A program made the position numbers and the translations under genes. From Pseudanabaena sp. (lineage in GTDB: Bacteria; Cyanobacteriota; Cyanobacteriia; Pseudanabaenales; Pseudanabaenaceae), in the NCBI GenBank assembly GCA_003249035.1, contig QBMK01000012.1, forward strand, positions 1-64,000: a DNA stretch of 64,000 bases. Direction: 5' to 3'. Numbering within the stretch: position 1 is the first letter of the stretch; every line of letters starts with the position of its first letter. The notes beneath the pieces were generated by a model that made no database searches, was not told where the DNA came from, and worked only from the letters and a program-made list of their open reading frames with translations. Positions 26,967 to 34,887 of this stretch are shown here, in pieces.

Positions 26967-28049
26967 ATGACATGCATATTAGTCATCGAAGATGAAGACT
27001 TAATTCGAGAGTCTTTAGAAGACTTGCTTTCCTTAGAGGGGTATGAGGTAATTACTGCTGAGAATGGGGGAATAGGAGTGAATCTGGCAAGGCAAAGACA
27101 TCCAGATTTGATTCTTTGTGACGTAAAGATGCCTATCCTCAATGGCTATGAAGTCCTCGAGCAAGTGCGTCAAGATAAAAACCTAAGTACTGTCCCTTTT
27201 CTGTTTTTGACTTCGATAGCGGATCGACGCAGTACTCGTAGGAGCATGGCTTTGGGTGCTGATGATTATCTAGAGAAGCCCTGCACAAAAGATGAATTAC
27301 TAGAAGCGATCGCTGTGCGTTTGTGTAGACAACAGACCATAGAACATCGTGTTCAAGAAAAAATGGAAGCGTTACGGACTAGCATTACCTTATCTCTGCC
27401 ACATGAGTTACAAACTCCTCTTTCAGGGATTATGGGACTATCAGAATTGATGACGATGCAAAGCGAAGAACTACTTCCTTCTGAAGTTCATGAATATGCT
27501 GAAGGTATTCATCAATCGGCCGATCGACTCCACCGATTGATCCAAAACTATTTGCTATACAGCAGATTAATAGTCATGAAATCTCAAGGACAAACTAGAT
27601 TTTCCTCGACATATCCCTGCAATAGCCAAATGATTATCAGCAAGCTAGTCGATCGCAAGGCAAAATTATGCGATCGACTAGAGGACTTAGAGCTAGATCT
27701 TGCAGAATTCGATCTTGCAATTTCATCAGAAGACTTAACTAAAATCGCTGAAGAATTGATTGATAATGCTTTCAAATATTCCCGAAAAGGGAGCAAGGTA
27801 GGTCTCAGCAGCCAGGTTACTGACAATGCATGGATATTTAAAATCCAAGATTATGGACGGGGCATGACTGATAATCAAATCGCTGATATTGGTGCATTTA
27901 TACAATTTGAACGCCAATTGTATGAACAGCAAGGTTTAGGTTTAGGATTATCGCTAGCAGAGACTTTAGTTAAGTTTTATGGCGGTAATATCGACATCCA
28001 AAGCCAAAAAAATTTAGGTACAAATGTTTGTATTTCAATTCCGCTCTAA
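26967..28049 (+). CDS. Receiver-histidine kinase protein (REC-HisKA-HATPase), second copy
   Basis: A 360-residue protein with a receiver domain (VIEDEDLIRESLEDLLSLEG; acceptor Asp in LILCDVKMPILNG; DDYLEKPC) and a kinase core with H-box TLSLPHELQTPLSGIMGLSE, N-box EELIDNAFKYSRKG, and QDYGRGM and LGLGLSLAETLVK. Architecture matches the gene before it, but sequence similarity is modest, so this is an old duplication or recruitment. I start at the ATG at 26967 (MTCILVIEDED), because the upstream 18 residues are not part of the receiver fold. No output domain exists in either protein. Confidence 0.88.
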   Translation: MTCILVIEDEDLIRESLEDLLSLEGYEVITAENGGIGVNLARQRHPDLILCDVKMPILNGYEVLEQVRQDKNLSTVPFLFLTSIADRRSTRRSMALGADDYLEKPCTKDELLEAIAVRLCRQQTIEHRVQEKMEALRTSITLSLPHELQTPLSGIMGLSELMTMQSEELLPSEVHEYAEGIHQSADRLHRLIQNYLLYSRLIVMKSQGQTRFSSTYPCNSQMIISKLVDRKAKLCDRLEDLELDLAEFDLAISSEDLTKIAEELIDNAFKYSRKGSKVGLSSQVTDNAWIFKIQDYGRGMTDNQIADIGAFIQFERQLYEQQGLGLGLSLAETLVKFYGGNIDIQSQKNLGTNVCISIPL

Positions 28050-28102
28050 ATATCAAAGCCGAAGAGGTGGCACAAAGTGCCACCTCTTCGGCTTTGATAT
28101 TT
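28048..28102. terminator. Perfect 26-bp hairpin, AAA loop
   Basis: Arms 28048-28073 and 28077-28102 are fully complementary; the apex is GTGGCAC-AAA-GTGCCAC. The left arm begins in the stop codon of the kinase gene. Likely terminator; among the longest perfect stems in the window. Confidence 0.7.
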
Positions 28103-28187
28103 GGGGCGCTTTGCGCCCTAGTATCAGTTCGCCAATAGCCCAAAAAAGTTATGATCTAGCTAGATCCATCTAGTCAGAAATAGCAAA

Positions 28188-29384
28188 ATGTCGGTTGTCC
28201 CATCCCATCGCAAGGCAAAAGCTCTTGGAGATGTCCAGCGTCGCCCTGCCAAAGAACTGTGCAGCGAATGCGGTCTCTGTGATACCTACTATATTCATTA
28301 CGTCAAAGAAGCTTGCGCGTTTATCACGCAACATATTGATGAACTCGAAACGCAGTCTCACGGGCGATCACGCGATCTCGATAACGAACAAGAATTATAT
28401 TTCGGTGTGCATCAAGAAATGATCGCCGCCCGCAAAACTGAACCCATCGAGGGAGCGCAATGGACAGGAATTGTGTCTAGTTTGGCGATCGAGATGCTAG
28501 AGAGTGGATTAGTTGAAGGCGTGGTCTGCGTGCAATCTAGTAAAGACGATCGCTTCAAGCCCCAACCAATTATCGCCCGCACCCGTGAAGAAATCTTGGC
28601 AGCAAGGGTCAATAAACCCACGCTTTCGCCGAACCTTTCAGTATTAGAGCAAATCGAGCAGTCGGGCATCAAAAGATTATTAGCGATCGGGGTTGGTTGC
28701 CAGATTCAAGCATTGCGCACGGTCGAGAAAGAACTCGGTCTTGAGAAGCTCTATGTATTGGGTACGCCTTGCACGGACAATGTGACGCGATCGGGCTTAC
28801 AGAAATTTCTCGACACTACTAGCCGATCGCCTGAAACTGTCGTGCATTATGAATTCATGCAGGATTTTAATGTGCATTTCAGGCATTCCGATGGCTCCAC
28901 CGAGCAAGTACCTTTCTTTGGACTAAATACTAAAGAACTCAAGGATGTATTTGCACCTTCTTGCATGACCTGCTTTGACTACACTAATGCTCTCGCTGAT
29001 ATCGTCGTTGGCTATATGGGCGCAACCTTTGGCTGGCAATGGATTGTCGTGCGTAATGAGACAGGCAAAGAAATGCTGGAACTAATCAAGGATCAATTGC
29101 AAACTCAACCTGTGATTTCTAGTGGAGATCGCCGTGCAGCTGTGCAGCAGGGTATCTCGGCATATGACAATGCGATGACGATTCCAATTTGGCTAGCTTG
29201 GATCATTAGTTTTGTTGTCAATAAAGTCGGCCCCAAGGGTTTGGAATATGGCAGATTTTCCATCGATTCGCACTTTGTCCGAAATTTCCTATATGTGCGG
29301 CGTAACTACCCTAAAAAGCTAGAAGCCCATGTCCCCGAATTCGCCAAGCGAATCATTGCTCAGTACCAATTACCAAAAGTTTAA
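28188..29384 (+). CDS. bciB: Divinyl chlorophyllide a 8-vinyl-reductase, ferredoxin-type (BciB)
   Basis: A 398-residue iron-sulfur flavoprotein of the coenzyme F420 hydrogenase beta-subunit family. In cyanobacteria of the Synechocystis Slr1923 type this protein reduces the 8-vinyl group of chlorophyll precursors with electrons from ferredoxin. Cysteine clusters are visible at the start (ELCSECGLCDTYY) and in the middle (GTPCTDNVTRSGLQ, FAPSCMTCFDYTNALADIVV), with VVGYMGATFGWQWIVVR typical of the group. The related 7-hydroxymethyl chlorophyll a reductase is the main alternative. The gene is monocistronic. Confidence 0.92.
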   Translation: MSVVPSHRKAKALGDVQRRPAKELCSECGLCDTYYIHYVKEACAFITQHIDELETQSHGRSRDLDNEQELYFGVHQEMIAARKTEPIEGAQWTGIVSSLAIEMLESGLVEGVVCVQSSKDDRFKPQPIIARTREEILAARVNKPTLSPNLSVLEQIEQSGIKRLLAIGVGCQIQALRTVEKELGLEKLYVLGTPCTDNVTRSGLQKFLDTTSRSPETVVHYEFMQDFNVHFRHSDGSTEQVPFFGLNTKELKDVFAPSCMTCFDYTNALADIVVGYMGATFGWQWIVVRNETGKEMLELIKDQLQTQPVISSGDRRAAVQQGISAYDNAMTIPIWLAWIISFVVNKVGPKGLEYGRFSIDSHFVRNFLYVRRNYPKKLEAHVPEFAKRIIAQYQLPKV

Positions 29385-29676
29385 TAATTGTAACAAGGGG
29401 TTTAAGCCTGCCCTTTGTTGCTTGCAAATGCTTTCTTCAAAAATTGGTTTGCTAAGTGCTGTTATTGCACTACTTAATCCCTGATTAGACTGTGTAAGTT
29501 TTGCCAAGCCAATTCCTCTGAATTTCAATAGATAAATATATGGATAAAATACGAATACGCAACTAAAAGGTAAATATCAATCTTTTTAAATGAATATGCT
29601 ACGTTGATTAATATCAAAACAATGAATTTAAGCCCATTGTTCGGCATTTATATCGGCATTTATACAGGAGTAAGTA
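29385..29676. other. 292-bp spacer upstream of DUF29 gene
   Basis: No gene seen. Near 29645-29665 CGGCATTTATA occurs twice in tandem, and AGGAG lies six bases before the DUF29 start. A promoter must be present but no clear box was found. Confidence 0.35.
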
Positions 29677-30177
29677 ATGGTCGAAGTACAACTAGAAACT
29701 CCCTCTACACAGAACGAAATAAGCGATCGCAGTCTTATTCCAACTAATTTGTACGATCTAGATTTTTATGCTTGGACACAATCGCAATCAGAACTATTGC
29801 GTTTAGGTAATTGGCAAGAGTTGGATATTGAGAATTTGGTCGAGGAGATCACATCTTTGGGTAAGCAACAAAAACAAGAACTACGAAATCGCCTAGGTAT
29901 ATTAATCGGACATTTGCTGAAGTGGGATTATCAACCTGAATTGCGAGGAAAAAGTTGGAAAGCCACAATCCGCGAACAACGTAAACAGATCCAATTGCAT
30001 ATCCAAGAAAATCCTAGTTTAAAGTCTTATCTCGTTCAGGCAGTTATTGAAGCCTATGAGCTTGCCCTAGCGCTAGTTGTGCGGGAGACCCCACTTGATT
30101 ATCAGGATTTACCGTTGGAATGTCCCTACGCGATCGCCCAAATTCTCGATCCACAATTTCCGAGCAATATGGACTAA
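29677..30177 (+). CDS. DUF29 protein
   Basis: A 166-residue protein of the DUF29 family, which is greatly expanded in cyanobacteria and has no known function. Family hallmarks are LYDLDFYAWTQSQSELLRLG, DIENLVEEITSLGKQQKQEL and HLLKWDYQPELRG, with the C-terminal PYAIAQILDPQFP. The ATG follows AGGAG at good spacing. A frameshifted relative lies at 45206-45636. It is probably a soluble, helical protein; links to mobile or toxin-like systems have been suggested only by its scattered distribution. Confidence 0.85.
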   Translation: MVEVQLETPSTQNEISDRSLIPTNLYDLDFYAWTQSQSELLRLGNWQELDIENLVEEITSLGKQQKQELRNRLGILIGHLLKWDYQPELRGKSWKATIREQRKQIQLHIQENPSLKSYLVQAVIEAYELALALVVRETPLDYQDLPLECPYAIAQILDPQFPSNMD

Positions 30178-30370
30178 ACAATAAAATACAGTACTCTACT
30201 TTTAGTTAACACCTAACAAGTTGCTAGGTGTTAGCTATTTTCTATATTTAAAAATCCCTAACAGCTTGCAAGGTGACCGATCGCACCTGTAACAACTAAT
30301 CTAACTACATCAAACAAGTAGCTTTTTTAAATGACTTGATTAATGGGCTTGATTAGTTCAGAGCAAAACT

Positions 30371-31210
30371 ATGACTACCGCAACCTTCGCCGTCAAATCC
30401 AATATTTCTGATCACTCTAGCAACGCCTATACTCACAAAGTACGAGAGTTTTCGGCAGTAGACAAAACTACTACCCTCGAACTACTCAAGCAATATCGCA
30501 AAGCACCATCAACATATCTACGCGATCGCCTTGTACGTTTAAATATTGGGCTAGTCAAAAAAGAAGTTCATTTTTGGGCAGATCGTCACTCTGAGCTATA
30601 TGACGATTTATTGCAAGTGGGGGCACTTGGTCTAATCGGAGCCGTTGATCGCTTTGAGTTAAATCGTGGTTATGCATTTAGTTCTTTCGCTGTCCGCTAT
30701 ATTCGCGGTGAGATTCAACATTATTTACGGGACAAAAGTTCGTCAGTCCGTATCCCTCGACGTTGGATGGATTTGCAACAGCAATCAATGCGGGTGATGC
30801 AAAAGTTGCGCAATACTTTGCAAAGAGAACCTTCGGCACAGGAAGTTGCCAATGCTCTTGGAGTTACACTTATCGAATGGCAAGAAGCGAAACTCGCCTG
30901 TCAGAACCGCGCTCCTTTAAGTCTTGACGCACCCATTCGTTCTGAAGAAGAAGATTCTTCCTCCATTGGCGATCTTGTTGCCGATCCCAGAAGCAACATG
31001 CAACTACAGCAAGATGAGAAGTTCCGTTTACAGCAGGCTCTATCACTCCTAGAGCAACGCACTAGAGAAATTGTCGAGTTTGTATTCATTGAAGATCTTC
31101 CTCAAAGAGAAGTCGCTAAAATGTTGGGGGTGAGTGCAGTTACTATCTCGCGACAACTCAAAAAAGGTCTATCAACTTTGCGCTGTGTATTAGAAGCTGA
31201 AGCTTGCTAA
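30371..31210 (+). CDS. sigF: RNA polymerase sigma factor, group 3, SigF-like
   Basis: A 279-residue alternative sigma factor of the SigB/SigF/FliA group. Region 2 (DRLVRLNIGLVKKEVHFWAD, LLQVGALGLIGAVDRFELNR, AFSSFAVRYIRGEIQHYLRD) leads to region 3 (RIPRRWMDLQQQ, REPSAQEVANALGVT) and region 4 (EQRTREIVEFVFIEDLPQRE, VAKMLGVSAVTISRQLKKGL). Cyanobacterial SigF controls pilus and surface-structure genes in Synechocystis; the same role here is inference. The match to SigF is by overall pattern, so the symbol is tentative. The first 30 residues are variable. Confidence 0.85.
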   Translation: MTTATFAVKSNISDHSSNAYTHKVREFSAVDKTTTLELLKQYRKAPSTYLRDRLVRLNIGLVKKEVHFWADRHSELYDDLLQVGALGLIGAVDRFELNRGYAFSSFAVRYIRGEIQHYLRDKSSSVRIPRRWMDLQQQSMRVMQKLRNTLQREPSAQEVANALGVTLIEWQEAKLACQNRAPLSLDAPIRSEEEDSSSIGDLVADPRSNMQLQQDEKFRLQQALSLLEQRTREIVEFVFIEDLPQREVAKMLGVSAVTISRQLKKGLSTLRCVLEAEAC

Positions 31211-31402
31211 ATTTTATTTTTTCTGATAATTCGTTGATGCAGAAAGGGGGGGGCTAAGAGAAATTGATAGGAAGTGGTTTGCAATTTATTGTATTAAAGA
31301 CAGAAAGTAACAATTTACCCAGTTTAAAAACTACTGTAAGTTCAATTCCTTCGCCTACTTATAAGTAACTTCAAAAAGCGTCAGACGCTATCATAGCAAT
31401 GT

Positions 31403-31467
31403 AAATCAAAACCCAAAAGATGAGTGGCGGCGCTTTGCGCCGCCACTCATCTTTTGGGTTTTGATTT
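31403..31467. terminator. Perfect 31-bp hairpin, TTT loop
   Basis: Arms 31403-31433 and 31437-31467 are fully complementary without a bulge; the apex GTGGCGGCGC-TTT-GCGCCGCCAC recalls other sites but the outer arms are unique to this copy. It lies between convergent sigF and hisI. Likely bidirectional terminator. Confidence 0.7.
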
Positions 31468-31502
31468 GTCCTATCTATCTCTTACGTTGCTATAGTAAAC
31501 AT

Positions 31503-31841
31503 TTATTTTGTTATCGGAACTTCTGTAAAGAAACAACTTCTCGCTCCAGTGTGACAGGCAATATCGCCAACCTGCTCGATTTTGACCAAAATAACATCGC
31601 GATCGCAATCATAATAGAGCTTTTTTAACTTTTGGATATGTCCTGAAGTTGCGCCCTTATGCCATAGCTCCTGACGCGATCGGCTCCAATAATGGACTTC
31701 ACCAGTCGAAACCGTTAATTCCAAGGCATGACGATTCATCCATGCCATCATCAAAATTGTGCCATCTTGGTGATCTTGCGCGATCGCAGGAATCAATCCT
31801 TGAGCATCATATTTGAGCGTCTCAATCCAATTGTCAGGCAT
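31503..31841 (-). CDS. hisI: Phosphoribosyl-AMP cyclohydrolase
   Basis: A 112-residue enzyme for the third step of histidine synthesis, opening the purine ring of phosphoribosyl-AMP. The zinc and magnesium sites are visible as YDCDRDVILVKI and ACHTGARSCFF, with MMAWMNRHALE and YWSRSRQELWHKG ahead of them. I start at MPDNWIETLKY (ATG at 31839-31841), because the 13 residues before it are not part of the fold. It lacks the phosphoribosyl-ATP pyrophosphatase (HisE) domain that many cyanobacterial HisIE proteins carry, so hisE must be elsewhere. Confidence 0.93.
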   Translation of the reverse strand: MPDNWIETLKYDAQGLIPAIAQDHQDGTILMMAWMNRHALELTVSTGEVHYWSRSRQELWHKGATSGHIQKLKKLYYDCDRDVILVKIEQVGDIACHTGARSCFFTEVPITK

Positions 31842-31893
31842 TTTTAAGATAATACGTTGTTCAAATAAATTATATAGCAATGAAAGAGATAGC

Positions 31894-31964
31894 TAGGACA
31901 TAAACCCCAAATAAATGAAGGCGGCGCTTCGCGCCGCCTTCATTTATTTGGGGTTTATGTCCTA
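31894..31964. repeat. Perfect 34-bp hairpin, TTC loop
   Basis: Arms 31894-31927 and 31931-31964 match at all 34 positions around TTC; the apex is GGCGGCGC-TTC-GCGCCGCC. This is the longest perfect stem found here. It lies between znuA (3' end at 32058) and hisI, in the same direction, and could end the znuA transcript. Confidence 0.7.
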
Positions 31965-32057
31965 TTGATTGTCAAATCTTTTAGTGGTTAGACTGACTAA
32001 ATCAACAATTAGATCATTCAGTGGTTAGTTTTGCGATCGCTCTTCATTGATTTTGCT

Positions 32058-33191
32058 CTAAGGCGTTTTCAACTGAAATGGAGTGTACTTGCCGCCCAAT
32101 CCTTCGACAATTGTGCGGGTATTTACAATTAACATCCCTGCAAAGGTTTCAGCTTCACTACCTTTTGCGCCCAGACCATCGGCATAGAGTTCTCTTTCAG
32201 AAACTTTGACATTAGCTTCCTTCGCAACGGTCGTAATCAATTTCGGATTGATTGATACTTCCGCAAAAATGGTGGGAACCTTGCTAGCTGTAATCACCTC
32301 AACAAGTTCCTTAACTCTGGTTGGTGTCGGTTGCTCCTCTGTGCTAATTCCATTTAAAGCACCTTCAACGGGAATGCCATAGGCTTGAGCATAGTAACCA
32401 AGGGCATCATGAGTCGTGACCAACTTACGTGAAGCTTCAGGAATTGTGGCAATTTGAGCTTTAATCCAAACATCAATTTGCTCGAGTTCGCTGATGATTT
32501 TGGCTGTGTTTTTTGCATAAGTTTCCGCCTGATCGGGACGGAGCATACTCAAGCTTTTACTGATTGATTGAGTAATTTTGATGCCATTCTGAGCATTGTT
32601 CCAAACATGGGGATCGACTTCTTTTGCATCTTTTTTATCAGACTTTTCAGATTTAGCGTCTTTTTTTTCTGCTTTTTCATGAGAATGGTCATGGCTATGA
32701 CCATCTTCAGACATCAAGGGACTTGGCACTGCGACCTCATTAACCGCAATTTTGGGCGCTGAATTAGAACTAGCTTGAATTAATTTGATCAGACCTGGCT
32801 CAAAGTCATAACCACCATAGAGAACTAACTTTGCAGAGTCGATCGCTTTACGATCATCGGGCTTTGGCTGATAAAGATGGGGATCCGTACCTGCTTCGAT
32901 CAGGCATTTCAGATCAATCGTATAGCCTGCAATTTGCTTAGCCAATGCACATGCTACAGAGTTTGTTGCCACGACTAAAGGCAAGCTTTCAGTTTTTGCG
33001 GGAGTTGTGGCTGCGGTTGTAGTAGCTACTGTGGTCGTAGTCGCGGTGGGTTTGGTAACAGTAACAGTACAAGCAGTAATACTGCTTGCGATCGCGATTA
33101 CTGCCGCTACCGAATAAACTTTAAATCCTTTAATCGAAAGTCTCTTGGAGATTTCTTTTACAGATGATTCTCTAGGTGAATGTAAGAGCAT
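32058..33191 (-). CDS. znuA: Zinc ABC transporter substrate-binding lipoprotein (ZnuA-like)
   Basis: A 377-residue cluster A-I metal-binding protein that delivers Zn(II) to an ABC importer. An N-terminal signal ends in ASSITAC, a lipobox-like cysteine. Metal-site histidines lie in DPHLYQPKPDD, the family motif EVDPHVWNN, and TTHDALGYYAQAYG, with an acidic C-terminal residue in the YADGLGAKG region. Between them is a His- and charge-rich loop (DGHSHDHSHEKAEKKD), typical of zinc rather than manganese binders. I start at the ATG at 33189-33191; the longer frame would run through the Zur box. Permease and ATPase genes are not adjacent. Confidence 0.92.
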   Translation of the reverse strand: MLLHSPRESSVKEISKRLSIKGFKVYSVAAVIAIASSITACTVTVTKPTATTTTVATTTAATTPAKTESLPLVVATNSVACALAKQIAGYTIDLKCLIEAGTDPHLYQPKPDDRKAIDSAKLVLYGGYDFEPGLIKLIQASSNSAPKIAVNEVAVPSPLMSEDGHSHDHSHEKAEKKDAKSEKSDKKDAKEVDPHVWNNAQNGIKITQSISKSLSMLRPDQAETYAKNTAKIISELEQIDVWIKAQIATIPEASRKLVTTHDALGYYAQAYGIPVEGALNGISTEEQPTPTRVKELVEVITASKVPTIFAEVSINPKLITTVAKEANVKVSERELYADGLGAKGSEAETFAGMLIVNTRTIVEGLGGKYTPFQLKTP

Positions 33192-33214
33192 ATTTTTTAC
33201 TTTGTCAAAAATAA

Positions 33215-33229
33215 TGATAATCATTATCA
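33215..33229. promoter_or_regulatory. Zur box, perfect 7-1-7 palindrome
   Basis: TGATAATCATTATCA is an exact 7-1-7 inverted repeat and fits the cyanobacterial Zur consensus TGATAATnATTATCA. Its centre is about 31 bp upstream of the znuA ATG I chose, a repressor position. Zinc-dependent repression of znuA is therefore expected. Fur boxes can look similar, but the gene identity favours Zur. Confidence 0.88.
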
Positions 33230-33361
33230 TAGAGCTTTTAATCAAATTTTTGCTATAAGTTGTGCATCTAGTATTTTTTTGCTAAGAGGTGTCAAGGTGG
33301 GGGAGGATGTAGGTTTTGCGATGGCTTCAACGCAAATGAAGGCAGATAGCTTCTAATTTTG

Positions 33362-33458
33362 AAACCAATTCTGGTGTTTCCACCGCCTCAGGCGGTGGAA
33401 ACACCAGAATTGGTTTTGAGGAAATTCCGACGAAGACGAACTTTCCTCAAAACCAATT
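33362..33458. repeat. Two palindromes sharing one arm
   Basis: A perfect 26-bp hairpin with TCA loop (33362-33387/33391-33416) is joined to a second palindrome AATTGGTTTTGAGGAAA (33408-33424/33442-33458). The middle segment AATTGGTTT can pair with either neighbour, giving mutually exclusive folds. It lies upstream of the divergent znuA promoter and at the 3' side of the glycosyltransferase gene. Confidence 0.75.
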
Positions 33459-33532
33459 TTTATAATGAGAATTGTTTGAAGGCAGAGATTAAGCTATACG
33501 AAATCTATCGATTTACGCTTGTATGAGAACCT

Positions 33533-34480
33533 TTATGATTCAGTACTAGGCAAAGAGGAAAAATTTGGAAAAAGCAACTTGCTTTCTCTATCCCAATTGC
33601 GATACATCCAAATGACGGTGTACCAATTCATGTAAATCCGAAAGATCTCCATCGCAACCTCAGATCTACCCCGATCGCATAACCAAGTTAGCAACGGCTT
33701 GAGTGTGCGATCGTTGAGCGTGCCGCCAAGAGTGAGAACACCCCAAAGAAATAGATGTAGCCAAGTTTTTTGGATCATTAACTTTACTTCCCATGTCGGA
33801 TGTTTTTGATAAAAGATAATGCTCATTCTGCCGCGTTGCTCTTCAAGATTTAGCAGCCGTGGCATTTTGTCGATAGAAAACTTAGCGTGGTAATGAAATG
33901 CGATCGCACCCGCACAGGTCAAACGTTTTAAGCCTAATTTCTTAATCCGCATTCCTAATTCAAAATCTTCCCAACCATATTGGAAGAATCCAGTATCAAA
34001 TTTTCCTGCTTCCAATAACCATTTACGGGCGATCGCTAAATTACAAGTATCAAAAATAGCAGCGGTAAAATATGGCACCGCGGAGACAGGCTCTGAGTCA
34101 GGTGCTTCCAGATTACTAGTATCTACGATCCGTCCGTAGCTATAAACTTTTTCCCCTTGGGCAAGGGTTTCCGAATGAGCTTGGAGATATTCAGGATTAA
34201 CAGTGATATCACTATCGACAAAAGCAATATATTTACCTTCAGCAGAGTCAATGCCATAGTTACGTGCAGTAGCAGCAGCAGCATGATCTTGAGTTAATAG
34301 TCGCAGGTGCGGATAGCGATCGCTATTAGCTGTTAAAAACTCCACCGTGCCATCGGATGACCCATCATCAATAACCAAAATTTCGTATGGCTGGGTTAGG
34401 GTCTGTTTTTCCAATGCCGCAAGACATTTCTGCAAAATTGGCAGACGATTATATGTTGGTACAACCACTGACCACAACAT
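33533..34480 (-). CDS. Glycosyltransferase family 2
   Basis: A 315-residue GT-A enzyme. The N-terminus MLWSVVVPTYNRLPILQKCL and EILVIDDGSSDGTVEFLTAN bind the nucleotide, and the DxD-like metal site is in YIAFVDSDITVNPEYL. The C-terminal half has the galactosyltransferase-type GWEDFELGMRIKKLGLK motif. It is probably involved in surface glycan or glycolipid assembly. I use the ATG at 34478-34480; an upstream TTG would add 11 residues. It is oriented away from the main polysaccharide operon that begins 407 bp further on. Confidence 0.85.
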   Translation of the reverse strand: MLWSVVVPTYNRLPILQKCLAALEKQTLTQPYEILVIDDGSSDGTVEFLTANSDRYPHLRLLTQDHAAAATARNYGIDSAEGKYIAFVDSDITVNPEYLQAHSETLAQGEKVYSYGRIVDTSNLEAPDSEPVSAVPYFTAAIFDTCNLAIARKWLLEAGKFDTGFFQYGWEDFELGMRIKKLGLKRLTCAGAIAFHYHAKFSIDKMPRLLNLEEQRGRMSIIFYQKHPTWEVKLMIQKTWLHLFLWGVLTLGGTLNDRTLKPLLTWLCDRGRSEVAMEIFRIYMNWYTVIWMYRNWDRESKLLFPNFSSLPSTES

Positions 34481-34887
34481 TTCCGACAAAGTATTTCTCC
34501 TAAGCGATCGCAAAAGAATTATAACCTTAAGTGCCTTGGGGCTTGGTGCTGAAAATTGGTGATTTTAAGACATGATTTTTTGGGTAATGTCACGCAATAT
34601 TTTCAGGCACTGGTCAGCTAAAACGCGATTGACGGATTTGAGTCTTTTTCGCATGCATGAAATGTGCATTTCAGCATCCATCCCTCATTAACTGACCAGT
34701 GACCCAGTTACTAGCAAAGGGGATATATCGAGATACTCTCTAGGTGAGAAATGCCAGATTTTGACAAGAATTACTAAGCGATCGCTTTGCCAAATCTACA
34801 TAATAATGAGTAACTTCAATCTTAATCTCAGGGTAATCTTTATCTATGTAGGATAATTATCATAGTCTTTTGCGCCTCCTAGAAGTA
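34481..34887. promoter_or_regulatory. Divergent spacer upstream of the Wzm/Wzt operon with inverted repeats
   Basis: The 407 bp contain an almost perfect inverted repeat, CACTGGTCAGCTAA at 34608-34621 and TTAACTGACCAGTG at 34688-34701 (one mismatch), enclosing a smaller palindrome TGAAATG-TG-CATTTCA at 34658-34673. A 10-bp palindrome GATAATTATC lies at 34852-34861, 26 bp before the first gene. These are candidate operators or a structured leader; no gene is seen. Confidence 0.45.

Noticed and set aside
34852-34861. Second Zur or Fur box (GATAATTATC) ahead of wzm
   Set aside because: It lacks the 7-1-7 spacing and the outer TG/CA pairs; kept only as a short palindrome.
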